In this document: positions 11,119 to 23,498 of the stretch, piece by piece
Layout of the letters: each line of letters opens with the position of its first letter
Numbering within the stretch: position 1 is the stretch's first letter
Source of the DNA: Trematomus loennbergii
Lineage: Eukaryota; Chordata; Actinopteri; Perciformes; Nototheniidae
Assembly: GCA_012861695.1 (NCBI GenBank)
Contig: JAAOOA010000524.1
Location: 86,001 to 150,000 of the forward strand
Reading direction: 5' to 3'
Length of the DNA: 64,000 nt
Program-made: the position numbers and the translations under genes
Notes under the pieces: model-generated
Database searches by the model: none
What the model was told of the DNA's origin: nothing
The model's input: only the letters and a program-made list of their open reading frames with translations

Positions 11119-11617
11119 TTAAAGGGGACCTATCATGCAAAATGCACTTTGTACGTCTTTTATACATGAATATGTGTCCCCGGTGTTCCAGGGAACTCAC
11201 CAAGTGTCAGAAAACACAACCCTCTCTATTTTCCTCCATACCCAAATCTCTAAAAAGGGGCTGCAACAGATCTGATACAGACTGATCCAGATTTGAACAC
11301 TGTCCTGACGTCAGGACGGTGGCGCTACGGCTATTGGGCCAACTCCACCAATCAGGAGGAGACAGCCACGGCCATTGCCGTTTGAAAGCGCTGGAGACGC
11401 TGTAGTACATATGCCAGGCCTGTAGGTGGTGCTGTTCTCACAGAATCTGCCCTTGCAAAAACAGAGCTAACATTTTCAAATTGAGCGAAATGAGGCATGG
11501 CTAAAATGCATGATCTGTTTGGTATTTTGGAAAAAAAAAAGTATAAATATGCCTTATACAGTATAGGTATGGTCCTACACTATATTATTCAAATATAGCA
11601 TGATAGGTCCACTTTAA
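11119..11617. mobile_element. Family D MITE, 491 bp, TTAA target
   Basis: The element 11123-11613 opens 'aggggacctatcatgc' and closes 'gcatgataggtccact', inverted repeats of about 16 bp with one mismatch. TTAA flanks both ends (11119-11122, 11614-11617). Inside lie 'cctgacgtcagg' (a palindrome with a CRE-like core, about 11302), 'caccaatcaggagg' (CCAAT box) and a roughly 47-bp module (11388-11434) also present in the element at 48951. There is no coding capacity. The TTAA target with an AG start fits a Kolobok-type better than a piggyBac-type element. That assignment is inferred. Confidence 0.85.
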
Positions 11618-14157
11618 ACAAATAAAAACAATAAGAAAAACAATACAAACACAATCAAATATAACATTTTAATAATTATTTATTTGACTTCAAGGAAAAC
11701 AATGAAAATGCATAAATAAATACATATATTGATGTTATATATTTTATATTTTAAATTTGTATTGTTTTTCTTGTAAAACAAATTTAAATCCATCTGCTTT
11801 TTTTCACTATTATGAGGGTATTGATAATGGATCCCGACAAATATCACTCCTTCAAAGCCCTAATTCACCTCATTTGAACTACCTTTTTTTGGGATAATGA
11901 CTACCCTCGTCCTATTAATGAGCTCATTTGCTAAGAAGTTGGTCCATTTCCTTTTTTCTAGGTGCCAGTTTAATGGCCTTTTCCGGAGGGACAACACTTC
12001 TCTGCCACCACTATCACCTCTCTCTCTGAGGTCAACACAGAGATTTAGTTTTGTCTCTGATTCACTTCTCCCTCAGTCTCCGTCCCTTCATCTACTATGA
12101 CCCCAAATCCCAGGTGGCTTTTTCTGTGCTTTTCTGCCTCTGTGTCTTGTCTGTCCTTCTCTCGTCCGGCCCTTTCTCTGCCACCCCTGACCCGTCTTTT
12201 CAAAAGTCGTTTGAAGTTCCGACTCTCTACTTGCCTTGTCTTGTCAGAAAAGAAGGACTCGGTGTAATTTCCTCTTAATCTCTTCATCCCCTCCTCTCCG
12301 GAAGAGAGCTCCGTTACTTTACAGAGGAAGGGAAAGAGAGTGGAGGACAGACAGAAAAAGACATGGGGAGCGACAGGAAGCTGGCCTGTGACTGCCCCCA
12401 ATCAGGCTTCCCTTCCCACTCTGTCTTTATCTCCCTTTTCCCATCACTTGTTCTTTGGCTTCCTTCTTTCTGTCTTTATCTTGTTCCCTCCACTCAGTAA
12501 CTTTACTTACTTAAAGTGAAGAGAAAATGCAATCCGAGATAGAATGAGAAAACAAATAAAATGAAACAAAATAACTTGCTGTGGTTCAGAAACAACGGTA
12601 GGGAGAGTCTGTTTCAACTACCTGTCTAAGAACATTGAATAAGTAACCTAATCAGAGTGTTAAAATATAAAAGTAATGTAACCTGATTACTTTCCATTAC
12701 CTGTTTATGTAAGACAACAGAACAATTTGACCTTAGTAAAGAAGAAATCAACATTTAGGAACACAAATGTGTCTTCTGCTCAGAGATTTCCTTTATAGGA
12801 AAACTAATGAGCACATACTACGGTTTAAAGAAGCAGAGATAACATCTGAGCTGACATAAAATGCACTGTTTTATTTAATACACAGTTAAGCTCACACACT
12901 ATTTTATGAACATATAAATTCACCTACTGAATTAAAACAACAAAAATAAACCAAAGAAAGTGAAAACCATGAAGCAGATTCAGGCAGTAGGCTTATACAT
13001 TCACACTTAAAGTATATCCTACAGAACAGTACAGCTTACAGAGAAGAAATACAATCTGATCCTTTTACAAATAACACAATATTATAATATTCGTTTTTTA
13101 ACTAACATTGTAATCCTGCACGTAATCCCCAATATTTATAAATGTAATAGTAATCTGATTAAATATTTTTATGTAAATGTAAGGGAATCTTATCCCAATT
13201 ATCCCTACATGTAAATCCGTTCCTAACCGAACCTGCAAGAATGCTCGAAAAAGAAGACTGCAGTTATGAAAAGAAACAGCTTGACGTTAATAAACTACCA
13301 GTCGAAATTACTTTTTTTTCTTCACGTCAGATCAGAGCCACCAGTGAGTGTGATGTGGAGGAAAGAAGCCATGAGGAAGGAGGGTGGAGAGAGAGGAGAG
13401 AGGAGAGGATGTAATGGACATCCGCTGAAGAGTCTGGCCTTTCAGTAATTGTGCCTGCCGCGGAGCAGAGGTCAGCAGAGGTCAGAGGTAAATGCCATAC
13501 CTGGATATGTCCTGCTATAATGAGTGGGAGAGGGTATGACACATCCTTGGACACACACCCTGCACACACACATCAATATTATTACCATGCAAATTAACTA
13601 AAATACAATCACAGTAACATGTTTCCACACGAGCAGGAGTTAGGTGGGTTACTTTATAAATGTTCTCCATCACAGTTGCCTTATCATGACTGTTATCATT
13701 AATTTCCTCAGACATGGTAATATATTCAGATTTCTGTCATAGATGGTCTTTGTATATATGAGGTGAAAGTTGTAATAAGTTGGCGGTGTTGACTTATCTC
13801 AATATGAGAGACACTGGACTATTTTTGGAGACACGCCTCAGGTAGGTTTGCCACAGTGGAGTTATTGGAGTCTTTACACAATGCTAATAAATATGCATAT
13901 TGGGAAGTTTATTTCATTTTCATAGCGGCATACAGAGCCACTATTAGAGCTGCTATTTCTGGCAAATTGTATAAACAGTAAACCCCAGCTTTTTTTACAT
14001 GCATATGAAAATATCTTCTCCTCAGCTCATAATATTGTGTTTTTTTGTCTTCCAAGATTATGATCCCAAATAAAAATGTTTGCAAGTTTCAATAGTGTAC
14101 ACTCCTTTATTAACACGGACATATAACAAGCATCCGATCTTCAAACATTTTATCATA
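11618..14157. other. Spacer, mostly unrecognised
   Basis: AT-rich at 11618-11780. C/T-rich then G/A-rich low complexity occurs at 12000-12480 and 13370-13410. At 13870-13965 an AT-rich block with an ATGCAT core looks less random than its surroundings (see findings). No exon recognised; the 12045-12401 open frame lies in low-complexity purine/pyrimidine sequence. Confidence 0.45.
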
Positions 14158-14726
14158 TAACGGGCCGTCTCCACGGCAGCGTTAAAAATCTTGAAACGCT
14201 TCTGCCCATTCACTTTGAATGGGTGACGTCACTTTTTTCGCTTTCGCCGAAATGCATTGTGGGCAGGCGAGCGGAGATTCTCAGGATTTTCAAGATCCAA
14301 AGTTGAACAATGTTCAACTTTTGAAGCTGAGGAGGAAGCGTCAGCCAATCAAATCCTGTGTACGCAAATCTGACAGTTCAAGCTCTAGCCAATCAAACGG
14401 CGTGTATGCTGGGAGAGAAATACCGCAGGTCATTTCCTCATTCCAAAACATGGAGGAGAAATTAGCGGTAGCGAATCAATCACCCGGTGCTTTATGACCA
14501 GACCTACCGGGATATAAACCGGAGGAGCCAGGCATGGAGGGAGGTGGCAGAGACAGTGGTAGGTTTTCGCCTGTTTTGGGGAGTTTATATCCAGTTTACT
14601 TCGGGCTTTTTGCTTCGTATGTCGCGGGCGGGAGATTCATGTGATTGGTTGCTCGCAAAAAATCCTCAAGCTTCAGATACCCCACCTCCAAGATTTTTTT
14701 AACGCTGCCGTGGAGACGGCCCGTAA
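14158..14726 (+). mobile_element. 563-bp PIF/Harbinger-type MITE, TAA TSD
   Basis: The element 14161-14723 begins 'cgggccgtctccacggcagc' and ends in its complement 'gctgccgtggagacggcccg'. The terminal inverted repeats extend to about 33 bp ('gttaaaaatctt' / 'aagatttttttaac'). TAA flanks both ends (14158-14160, 14724-14726). A 3-bp TWA target duplication is the PIF/Harbinger signature. The interior has a perfect TGACGTCA at 14224, two 'agccaatcaaa' CCAAT boxes (near 14344 and 14388), an inverted one ('tgattggttg', near 14642) and a MADF exon remnant (next entry). It lacks a transposase, so any mobility depended on another copy. Confidence 0.88.
14450..14558 (+). pseudogene. Broken MADF-domain first exon inside the MITE
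   Basis: MADF domains are DNA-binding modules related to Myb/SANT. In PIF/Harbinger elements the accessory ORF encodes a Myb/MADF-like protein that helps the transposase. ATG at 14450 reads MEEKLAVANQSPGAL and then hits TGA. One frame over, the sequence continues LYDQTYRDINRRSQAWREVA and ETV, a good MADF N-terminal half (LYD, R-x-x-AW-x-x-VA pattern). It is followed at once by a GT-AGGT splice-donor-like string at 14559. A one-base frame change therefore separates start and domain. The second half of the domain is absent. The source may be the parent transposon's second ORF or a captured host exon. The domain call is from pattern recognition only. Confidence 0.6.
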
Positions 14727-14932
14727 GTGTTGTGTACAAGGGAAATAGATATTCTAAGGAGAGCAAAAAAGTCAAACTAAAAAGCTAAAGAACGACAAAT
14801 CAGATAACTCTTCCTCTAAAGAAAACAAAACTTCTCTCAGCTTATTTCCAGTGACCTTTTCTTTAAAGGTTAACCATTTAGAAAAGTCTGGGGTTGTATC
14901 CATTAAGTTTCCTGGTAGAAATGTTGAGATAA

Positions 14933-15125
14933 GGTGAGATGTCCCGCCAATTAGCCTATCACGTACAATTGGTTTGATCGTTAGCCAATGGAAGCGCTAG
15001 TGATGTCACTGTGTTCCGGAAGTAAAGGAGTCCAATGGAGGTGTTTTCAACTTTTGGATTTTATCCATTGCAGACCATTTATATGCACACAAACCTATAT
15101 AACACACTACAGGAAATGGGAAACT
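14933..15125 (+). repeat. Family B MITE, right half
   Basis: Matches family B from 'gagatgtcccgcc' through 'cctatcacgtacaa', 'tgatgtcactgtgttccgga', 'tccaatggaggtg', 'gcagaccattta' and 'cctatataacacactacagg'. The left half and the terminal 'cataatagggcc' are lost. Confidence 0.8.
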
Positions 15126-16915
15126 ACATTTATGTCCAGCCATTTGATTGTGCCAAGTAGCAATTTTAAATGCAGTGCAGACTTCACCATTTTTCCTACA
15201 GCTGCTTACTGGTTACTTCTTGACAGTCAGAAGCACTCTTTCTCTGACTACGCCTGCCGATCACCTGGGAACATGCCAACTTGACCCCAAAGGTTGAAGG
15301 GTATAGGGTCATCCCAGAAGAAAAAAAAAAAAGCTGTTTCAGATGTGTCCTGACAGCTTTGCATACATGTGCGTCTCAGCAATATATCCGTGTTTGCATT
15401 GCTTGTTCCATTGTGATTTCGTATGCATTGAAAAAGCAACAATCATGTGCCAGCTTGTGTGTTCACCTGTGTGTTTCGCTTCACCTCACCTGTGAGTGTG
15501 TGTCTGCGTGTGGTCCCACCCCCCACCGGTTCAGCAGATGCCACCACAGCCTGATCCAATATATCCTCTCTCCTGCTCTCTCTTTTCATTATGTTCCTTT
15601 CCAGGTCTCAAATCATAAATCCCTTCCTATTCATTATCCCACATTTTCGGCCATGCACTGTATTACTTACTGTGAATTTAGTTTGATGGGTTAGTTTTCG
15701 TGAAAGACATGGGAGAACATTAATCTCACTGAAAGATAATTCACTGTCTTGGGCGTTAGTCGTTGCATATAGTGTGATACTAGTGGAATGATACAGCTGT
15801 GTGAGATTGCAGTAATACATCGGGATTTTCTTTCCAATTCAGAGATTTTCCCCAAAAAACAGTATGTAAATAAGTAGTTTTTCAGTAGAAAACCGTTCCA
15901 TCGGTCCCATCGGCCTCACAAATGCATACCAAAAAAAAGAGAGAAATTCAACGAAACTAAATTATTTGTTGGTTCACTTTAAAATAAATCACAACTTTCA
16001 GTAATTTGCATGCACAAGGATTTTCTGCTACAGGGTTGCCGGCGGCAAGAATAAGCAGTGTCCTGAATTATCGATGAGAAATGCATCAAAGAATCGACTG
16101 AACATACATTCAACTTCAGGCTTCGAGAGAAACGGGATTGTGTATTCAGGATACACATTTGTTTTAAGTGTACTCCCTTAGTGTTACAGTAGAAAAGTCT
16201 GATTACTTTTCAACTTCTAATAATTGTGGATTACTAGCAGGATTTTAATGTTACTAGATAGGCTACTGTAAGAGCATAGTGTTTGTTGTAAACATATCAG
16301 ATTGTATTTCTTCTTTGTAAGCTGTACTGTTCTGTAGACAGATGTTTAAAGCCTGAATCTGCTTTATAGTTTATGGAGCTTAACTGTATCTATACTAAAA
16401 CTGGGACGTTTCGGTTGCTCATATACTGTTGTTAGAATTATAATTAGTCATGCCCTGTGCAGAAGCCATGCAGTGCTGTTCCTCACAGTACATACAGCAA
16501 ACTAAACACAACCAGACTTACACAGCAGGGGTTGGGGATACATCTGCACACAATCTCTATACACTGTAAACATGTAAAAACAAGATATTATTAACCTTGC
16601 ATTGTATACTGTGCTGGATGTATACATTTCCTGGTTGTTTTTGCAGCATTACATGCAGAGTTATTCAGCTGCCACACGTACTGCATATGAATGAATCTTA
16701 CCTTCTATATGTAAAGGCAGGAGAAATACCATGACCTTTCAGTAGCATGTGTTTTACGTTTTTGAATGTGACTGTGGCTGTGTACCTGCCAAGGTGTTTC
16801 AACTGTAAATTGAGAGTGGTTTCTCTCTGTCCACCTATATAACATATGTTTTTCTCTGACTAGGAGAAAGAGCATGACATTTCAGCAGCATGTATTTCAG
16901 GGCTTGTATATGTGA
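15126..16915. other. Spacer, nothing recognised
   Basis: No repeat family recognised. A hAT-like terminus 'cagggttgccggc' at 16032 has no visible partner. The 137-codon frame at 15281-15694 has no domain. Confidence 0.45.
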
Positions 16916-16979
16916 ATGTGTGTGTGTGTGTGTGGTGTGTGTGTGTGTTGTGTGTGTGTGTGTGTGTGTGTTGTGTGTG

Positions 16980-17021
<42 letters not shown>

Positions 17022-17047
17022 TGGTGTGTGTGTGTGTGTGTGTGTGT
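16916..17047. repeat. (GT)n microsatellite with phase slips
   Basis: About 130 bp with 'gtggtg', 'gttgtg' and 'gtatg' interruptions. Confidence 0.97.
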
Positions 17048-19329
17048 AGTCCTCTTCTGAACTTATCAAGGTGTTTCTACCTGTATATGAGCAATGTTTT
17101 TCTGTGTCTATCTTTCTCTATGTGTGTGCATGTTTGATTTCCAGCGCTGTGTCATTCAGGGAGATAGTATTTAAGTAGTGATTCCAGGATGAACTACTGA
17201 ATAGAGCAACCTCAGTTCATAAAGCACAGACACTCACTGCGTCATTACTGACTCTGGTTAGGACGGCGATTATTGTCCTCCATAATAATTCACTGTTGTA
17301 ATAATCGGGTAGCAGCAACTGCTCTATGACCCACAGAGAATGAGACTGTGTTTTTATATTAGACCCAACTAGCTGCTGTTAAATGGAGGTCAACTGGTAT
17401 GGGGGCAAGGAGTCTGGCACAAATGGCAACTGTGAAAATGAGGATGTGTCATTGGTTTCTCACACATGCTGAGCAGGGAAAATGTTTTGCTTTCTTTAGT
17501 CCTAGAAATGTTTTGGTGGACACAGAAATAATATTCATGAAATCAAAAACAGCCTGAAGGAAAATTAATTTATTTTGGGTAAACAGATTCAAATGTATCC
17601 GCCATTTAATTTATTTTGATTAGGCGGGACTAGGCATTTACAGATGGAGCCATTTGGTGTAGTGCCAGTCAGCCGAATACCTAGCTTGGATCCATGTTGG
17701 TGGAAGCTACTGAGATAATGCAATAACACACTTGCAATTGGGTCAATTTGGGTCGTAACCCTTGGTTTCTCCCCCCACGTTAAAGGCCAACTGACAGCCT
17801 AAAGCCTCCTAAATCCCGAAAAGGTACACCATAAGACTTGCCTTGGGTCTGTGTTGTTGGAAGCCACTGAGATGATGAAAACATACTGAGAAGGCAAATT
17901 GACACATCCATGATTTAGAAAGCCTCAACACATGGTGCTTGCACATTTCCTTGCCATGCAGTCTTGCTTCGCAGTGCAGCAGAAGGTGAGCCAGGTTCTC
18001 TTTTTGGCAGAACAACCCTATCTTTTAGCTTGAGCTCTCTTTGTCGGCATTTCTACTGCCTCCAAAACCAGTGACTTGGCACAGGTGAAATGCGGCACCA
18101 CGTCAATGAATTCTGATTAGTCAATTTGAAGTTTGGAAACTCAGAAAGGCTAACACAAGCTCTCACTAAGGCACACATCAATACATCTTTAAGAAACGAG
18201 CTTTGCCAAGACTGCAACTGGGGAGGGGTTGAAAGAGGTCCTTTCATGCATAACTCATCAAACCAGCACCACTGTTCTCTTTTCATTACCCGGCAACCTA
18301 ATGTTATGTGATGTCATTCATAATGCAAAAGAGCAAAGAGAAGACAGCGGGCTCACATGTATAAATATGCATGCATTTCAGAGCCTTGAAAGATGCTGAG
18401 ATACTGCCGGCCAAAACTTTAATCAAAATATGCGCTCTGTTAGGACTCTGCAGTATCTCATTTGCAACAGATATTTTGGATTTAATATTGTTGAATATGT
18501 TTTTGCTCCTTTGAATTGTCAAATGATGTATGTTTTTGTATGTATTGGTTAAACATGTTTGTATCACACATAATATATCATGCATGAATCTCGTGTGTGT
18601 TGGGTGAATATTGTTTTGCATGAGTGTGTGTTTGCTGCAGTTCCCCTGTTGTTTTGTAATTAAAGCTGAAGTCAAGTCTAATTTCCCTTACTTTGCAGTT
18701 CTTGAGGTTAATTGCAAGAGCCACGCAGCCCCTGGCAAGCTCTCTTCCATTTTAGTACTTCCCTGTGTAAACTACAGAGAGATTGTTAGTGAATACAAGC
18801 AAATGAGAGGATGTGAAGATGCAGTAATAACCCTTATTCTCCTGGTACATGAAGAAAACAGAGCAAGGCTAGGTGCTAGTTAGTCCCCATGCACATTTTA
18901 GTGAGGGTAACCAGATGCTTATGGTGACAAAAGATGCCTAGGTTTAGAGATGTCACTTTCCAGTTACATATTGGTAATATTGTCCTATTTGCGGCTGGTG
19001 TCATCCTGTTCCAGTTCTTGCAGTGGTCCCAAATTTAAAGTTGGATCGAGAATACTTCAGGATACTTCATGCAGACTTAGGATATAGTATTTACTGAATA
19101 TTACTCAATGATATATATAATCTACTTGTTGTGGCATCAATTAGGGAATGCCTTCTTCAGCTGGGTAAAAATAAAGGCTTCCATACTTCCATAGTCAAAG
19201 AATAATAATTAGAGGTTTATTTTTTTTTTTGTACAAGGGTGGGACACATGACCACACCAACATACTTATTGATTTCTTACAGAAGGACATATAGGACACC
19301 AGGATCACAAAAAACTCAAGAGGATGTTG
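17048..19329. other. Spacer, nothing recognised
   Basis: No gene or repeat family recognised in about 2.3 kb. Open frames at 17809, 18053, 18304 and 18611 (up to 123 codons) show no domain, and none is bounded by convincing splice signals. Confidence 0.45.
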
Positions 19330-19351
19330 GTGTGTGTTGTGTGTGTGTGTG

Positions 19352-19425
<74 letters not shown>

Positions 19426-19454
19426 GTGTGTGTGTTTGGTGTGTGTGTGTGTGT
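19330..19454. repeat. (GT)n microsatellite with phase slips
   Basis: About 125 bp with 'gttgtg', 'gtggtg' and 'gtttgg' interruptions. Confidence 0.97.
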
Positions 19455-19619
19455 TCTCAGTGCCTGGGCAGTCGTAGCTGTGGAACTGACAGACAGCCGC
19501 TAACCTTCTCGCCACGAAACCCTGTGATTGACGTCTCCATGGAGAGAAAGTAGGCGGCAGGAGCACCAGATATTACTGTGGAGGTCAGGGATGAGCGGAG
19601 TGTGCAATCACTTCCATTC

Positions 19620-19629
19620 ATGTGTGGTG

Positions 19630-19660
<31 letters not shown>

Positions 19661-19683
19661 TGTGTGTGTGTGTGTGTGTGGTG
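19620..19683. repeat. (GT)n microsatellite
   Basis: About 64 bp with three 'gtggtg' steps, 165 bp after the previous array. Confidence 0.95.
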
Positions 19684-20292
19684 TCAGTGGGCAGATTTGT
19701 GTGTCTACCTTTCCTTTGCAAATCCCCCCCCTTGTGATTACATCAATTTAGCGCATCGATAGCACTTGCTAGGAAATAAGAGAGTGAGGAATGGGCAAAA
19801 TGGTTAATATATAGACAGATAGAATAGATAGACATACTAGAGACTACACTACAATTTAATTAATTTTTTGTTGAGCAGCTGCCTGAGATTTAAGGCCTTA
19901 GATGAACCGTGTTGCATCAACATTTTCATTGCTGATTTTCTGAATGTGAGCATCCCACAAACTGTCTTTCATTCAAAAAACCACAGATTCCATGCTGTAA
20001 TTGTTGAGCTCTGATGATAAACACTGTTGACACAAACCTCTCTAGGTATTAAATCGCTGCCCCTCGGATGCCATCCCACTATTGTTTGGATTTTGATTGG
20101 AGACGGAAATGAAAGTGAATGGCTTGTTGAGGGAGAGAGAAAAGAAGAAAGGCCTCGGTGGAAAACAGCGTTGCGGTAATTATCCTTTAACGCTTTTAAC
20201 TGTCTTTTCTAATTGGACTTTCATATGAGCCCACCTTGCTCTTTTCCCATGGACTCTGGTTAGCACCAGTCAAACGTGTCATTAATCATTAG
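19684..20292. other. Spacer, nothing recognised
   Basis: Single-copy-looking sequence. At 20175-20260 'ggtaattatcctttaacgc' and 'tctaattggactttcatatg' contain TAAT homeodomain-type cores, but no further support was found. Confidence 0.45.
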
Positions 20293-20293
20293 T

Positions 20294-20376
<83 letters not shown>

Positions 20377-20431
20377 ATGTGTGTGTGTGTGTGTGTGTGA
20401 GAGTGTGTGTGAGTGTGTGTGTGTGTGTGTG
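20293..20431. repeat. (GT)n microsatellite
   Basis: About 139 bp, nearly pure, with a 'gcatg' at 20375 and 'gagagtg' / 'gagtg' interruptions towards its 3' end. Confidence 0.98.
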
Positions 20432-20581
20432 AGGGGGTGGATGGAGATGTGTACATCGTCTGGTGGTTTGAGCAACGCTCTTCGCTGTCAGCTCATTTGT
20501 CTTTATCATCCACAATCAAAATGGCCCCACAAGGAGAGAGCCATTACCATCTAGTTATTGTCAACAGCACTTTAACAACCT

Positions 20582-20626
<45 letters not shown>
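20582..20626. repeat. (AC)n microsatellite
   Basis: About 45 bp of pure CA, 150 bp downstream of the opposite-strand array. Confidence 0.97.
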
Positions 20627-20628
<2 letters not shown>

Positions 20629-21189
20629 TTAAGCTAAGACACAGATGACCACACCACGCTTAAAAACTGCCTTTCAAACACACTCATGCACTCAAAGAAG
20701 TACACACAGCGAGATAGAGGCAAACATATAGGCAGTCTTGACTTCAATCACTTAAAAAACCTCATTATTTACAAAAATGTGTGCAGAATGTATCGCTCCC
20801 TATCTAATTTATTTTTAGCAGAAGACAGACAGGCAGCATGATAAAGCAGATTCATAATTTATCAGGACTAATAGCCAACCTGCCTGTGCCACTCGCTGTT
20901 ATCTGACACAAAATATGTGCCCAGAACACATTATGTTTTGAGTCTTCATGTGGAGTGACAGAACGTAACATTCTTCTCACATTGCTGTTAACAGAGGGTT
21001 CATATGATGTGCATGTATATATAGAATTTTGTTTATCTGTGTGAGTATTTAATTACGGAATTATCTTTTATTTACTTATCCTGCAACAGGATGACTAACG
21101 GGAGGGCTACTTCTGTATAAGCGATGCTTTCTGCCCTCCCACTTCTACTAATTTTGTTTGGTTTTTACATGTATAAACTAAATAATCTA
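20627..21189. other. Spacer, possible conserved non-coding block
   Basis: No exon or repeat recognised. The block at about 20815-20950 is discussed under findings. Confidence 0.4.
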
Positions 21190-21352
21190 AATCATTGAAA
21201 TAGTAGAATAAATAATAAAATAAAGAAATAGACTACTATTTGAGGTGAAGTGTCTTGCCCAGGGACACAACCACATGCTGACTGCAGTGGGGTTTGAACC
21301 TGTGACCCCTTGATCCGAACACCAACGCTCTATCTGCTGCGCCACACGCCTC
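21190..21352 (-). mobile_element. tRNA-derived SINE
   Basis: Read on the minus strand from 21352. A tRNA-like head has a pol III A box ('tggcgcagcagatagagc') and a B box within 'caggttcaaacccc'. It is followed by the body 'tgtccctgggcaagacactt' 'cacct', typical of teleost tRNA-SINEs. The A-rich left flank (21180-21235) fits a 3' tail. It encodes no protein; the apparent minus-strand ORF is incidental. Confidence 0.75.
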
Positions 21353-23466
21353 CTGCAACTATTGTTTTGTTGACTACGGTATTGAAGCCTCGCGTTTGGA
21401 GGTTTTTTGTCTTTACCATCATGGCGTTTGCCCAAATGCTGAATGAAGACATTTTTAGGTTAACAAAATATTTCAATTCATTTTCATGACCTGAAAAACA
21501 AACTGTTAAAGGGGTTAAAGTTGTTAGACAAGGAGAGAACCCAGACAATAACCAATGTCTTAGCAACCTGTCAATCACAAGGTAGCCACAAGCCCATCAT
21601 TTCATGTCATATGCTTTTACAATGAGTTGCATGTCCAAGAGCCAACTTTTAGTCTATTGCTTAACTTTTTAATTTCACATTAAATGAAAAGTATGATTAT
21701 AGATTATCTTCTTTAGTAGAAAGTACCTGTGTGAGATGGTTACAAAATAGTATGCACACTGCAGAGGAAATTTGCAAGATGATTTGAACACGTTGATCCT
21801 TTTGATGACTTCCATTCTGGAAGGCATTAAGACTAGAGAGGGTTTGTTTTATCATTGCTTAAGCACTTTACCTATTAAACCTTCAACCTTTTCTAACTGC
21901 GGTACATCCACCTCTTTAACACCCACAGTTTTTATCTACCCCTGGACTCATATGCATCTCGAAAATCCGGATTTCTGATATACTCCAAATGCCTGGTGAG
22001 GAAATACGATGACCTGAACTTTCAAGCTTTAATCAAAAGTTCACACTAAGTCTGTTCCATCACACTTTACATAATGCAGATAGTTAGGGACACACATTCA
22101 CTTCCTGTTAGGGTAGTTTTAACAGTGACGTTATGGCCGACAAGTCATTAACTTACATGATAATAATAAAACAAAATGACAGAATTAAACCACTGAAATG
22201 TATAAACATTACTGTAGTGCCTAAAAAGGTAAAACCGCTGGGATTAATGGGAAACTGGCATATAGTACATGATGATAATGGCCTTGTTATTGGCATTTTA
22301 ATCAATCAATCTATCTAGCTATCAATAAAATACATTATTAGGTAATTAACTAACTTGCCTTTAAATGAACAGTCCCTGCATACACAGAAGTTTAGTGGGA
22401 CCAAGAAAGTTGCTTTAGTCTCCATTCAATTCACTCTCTTTTAAACATAACGTTTCACTTTCCTAGTCCCAGGATCCAAAATAGCAAGTCAGGTGGAAAA
22501 AGTAGTTTCATTTTGTTGTGGGATATCAAGATTATCAAGAGGGACAGTAATTAAGCAAGACATGGGACAAACTTTTTCTCAAATAATTTCTGAGTCTGCT
22601 CCAATTTACTTTCACTGTCAAGTTAGTCCAACGACCCGGGAGCCTCCGTTTGTACGTGTGTGTGTGTGTGTGTAAAATGTAACGACTAAAAATCACCTCA
22701 ATTTGTCCTCTTGCTAAGTACTTCAAAACATCCCCATGTCCCCTGTCACCCGATGTGTGCGTCTATCTTAGATTGTGGATGATATAAATAATTTAACAGG
22801 TAATTACAGAATGTAATGTGGTGACTCACAACGTGCACTTCTCTCCTCAGACTCAGGACATCTCTGATTTATAATTTAAAGCCAGACAAAAAGTTATCTT
22901 TCTTGCCTACAGATCTCCTCTCTGACGTGAGCTGGATATGTGTTAACGAATCTATATGTCACACTGAGTCATTGATAATGACAACTTGTATACTACACTT
23001 TATCTGTACATATAACAGCAAGACATTTGTGATCTGTTCTGTCAAAATCAGTTATGTCAACCACGACATACATAGAGTTGTATACACTTTTGTAAAGAGG
23101 AGATTCTAAGCTTTCTAATGATATCCTTATTGTGCTTGTTCACCAAATTCAACAACATATGTCAAATATCGTAGTGACTGTTACCAAGAGACGATTCTGA
23201 GAAAAAGGCCTTAAGAATTCGATGACACGATGACAAGCTTTTTTATGAGGGCGCTCCATGGTTTTTATTTTGGCGGCATACTACCCAATGACTCACGCCC
23301 TTAGGACCACCATACTTAGCTATAGTTCTGTAAACTTCATTTTTCTCAAACAAAGCTTGTCAGCAGGCTGTCCCTCTCATACTGCTAACTCATTTTAAGC
23401 TAGTCGTATCGAGGACTCATTTTTTCTTTTAACTTGAATTATGGAAAATTGGGCGTAAGAAAGTTG

Positions 23467-23498
<32 letters not shown>

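Noticed and set aside
15281..15694. 137-codon plus-strand frame as a possible exon
   Set aside because: No domain, mixed low-complexity residues and no paired splice signals that I could defend.
16032..16050. hAT terminus 'cagggttgccggc' (and a similar 'agggttgccaac' at 2820) as complete elements
   Set aside because: No complementary second end or 8-bp duplication within a reasonable distance.
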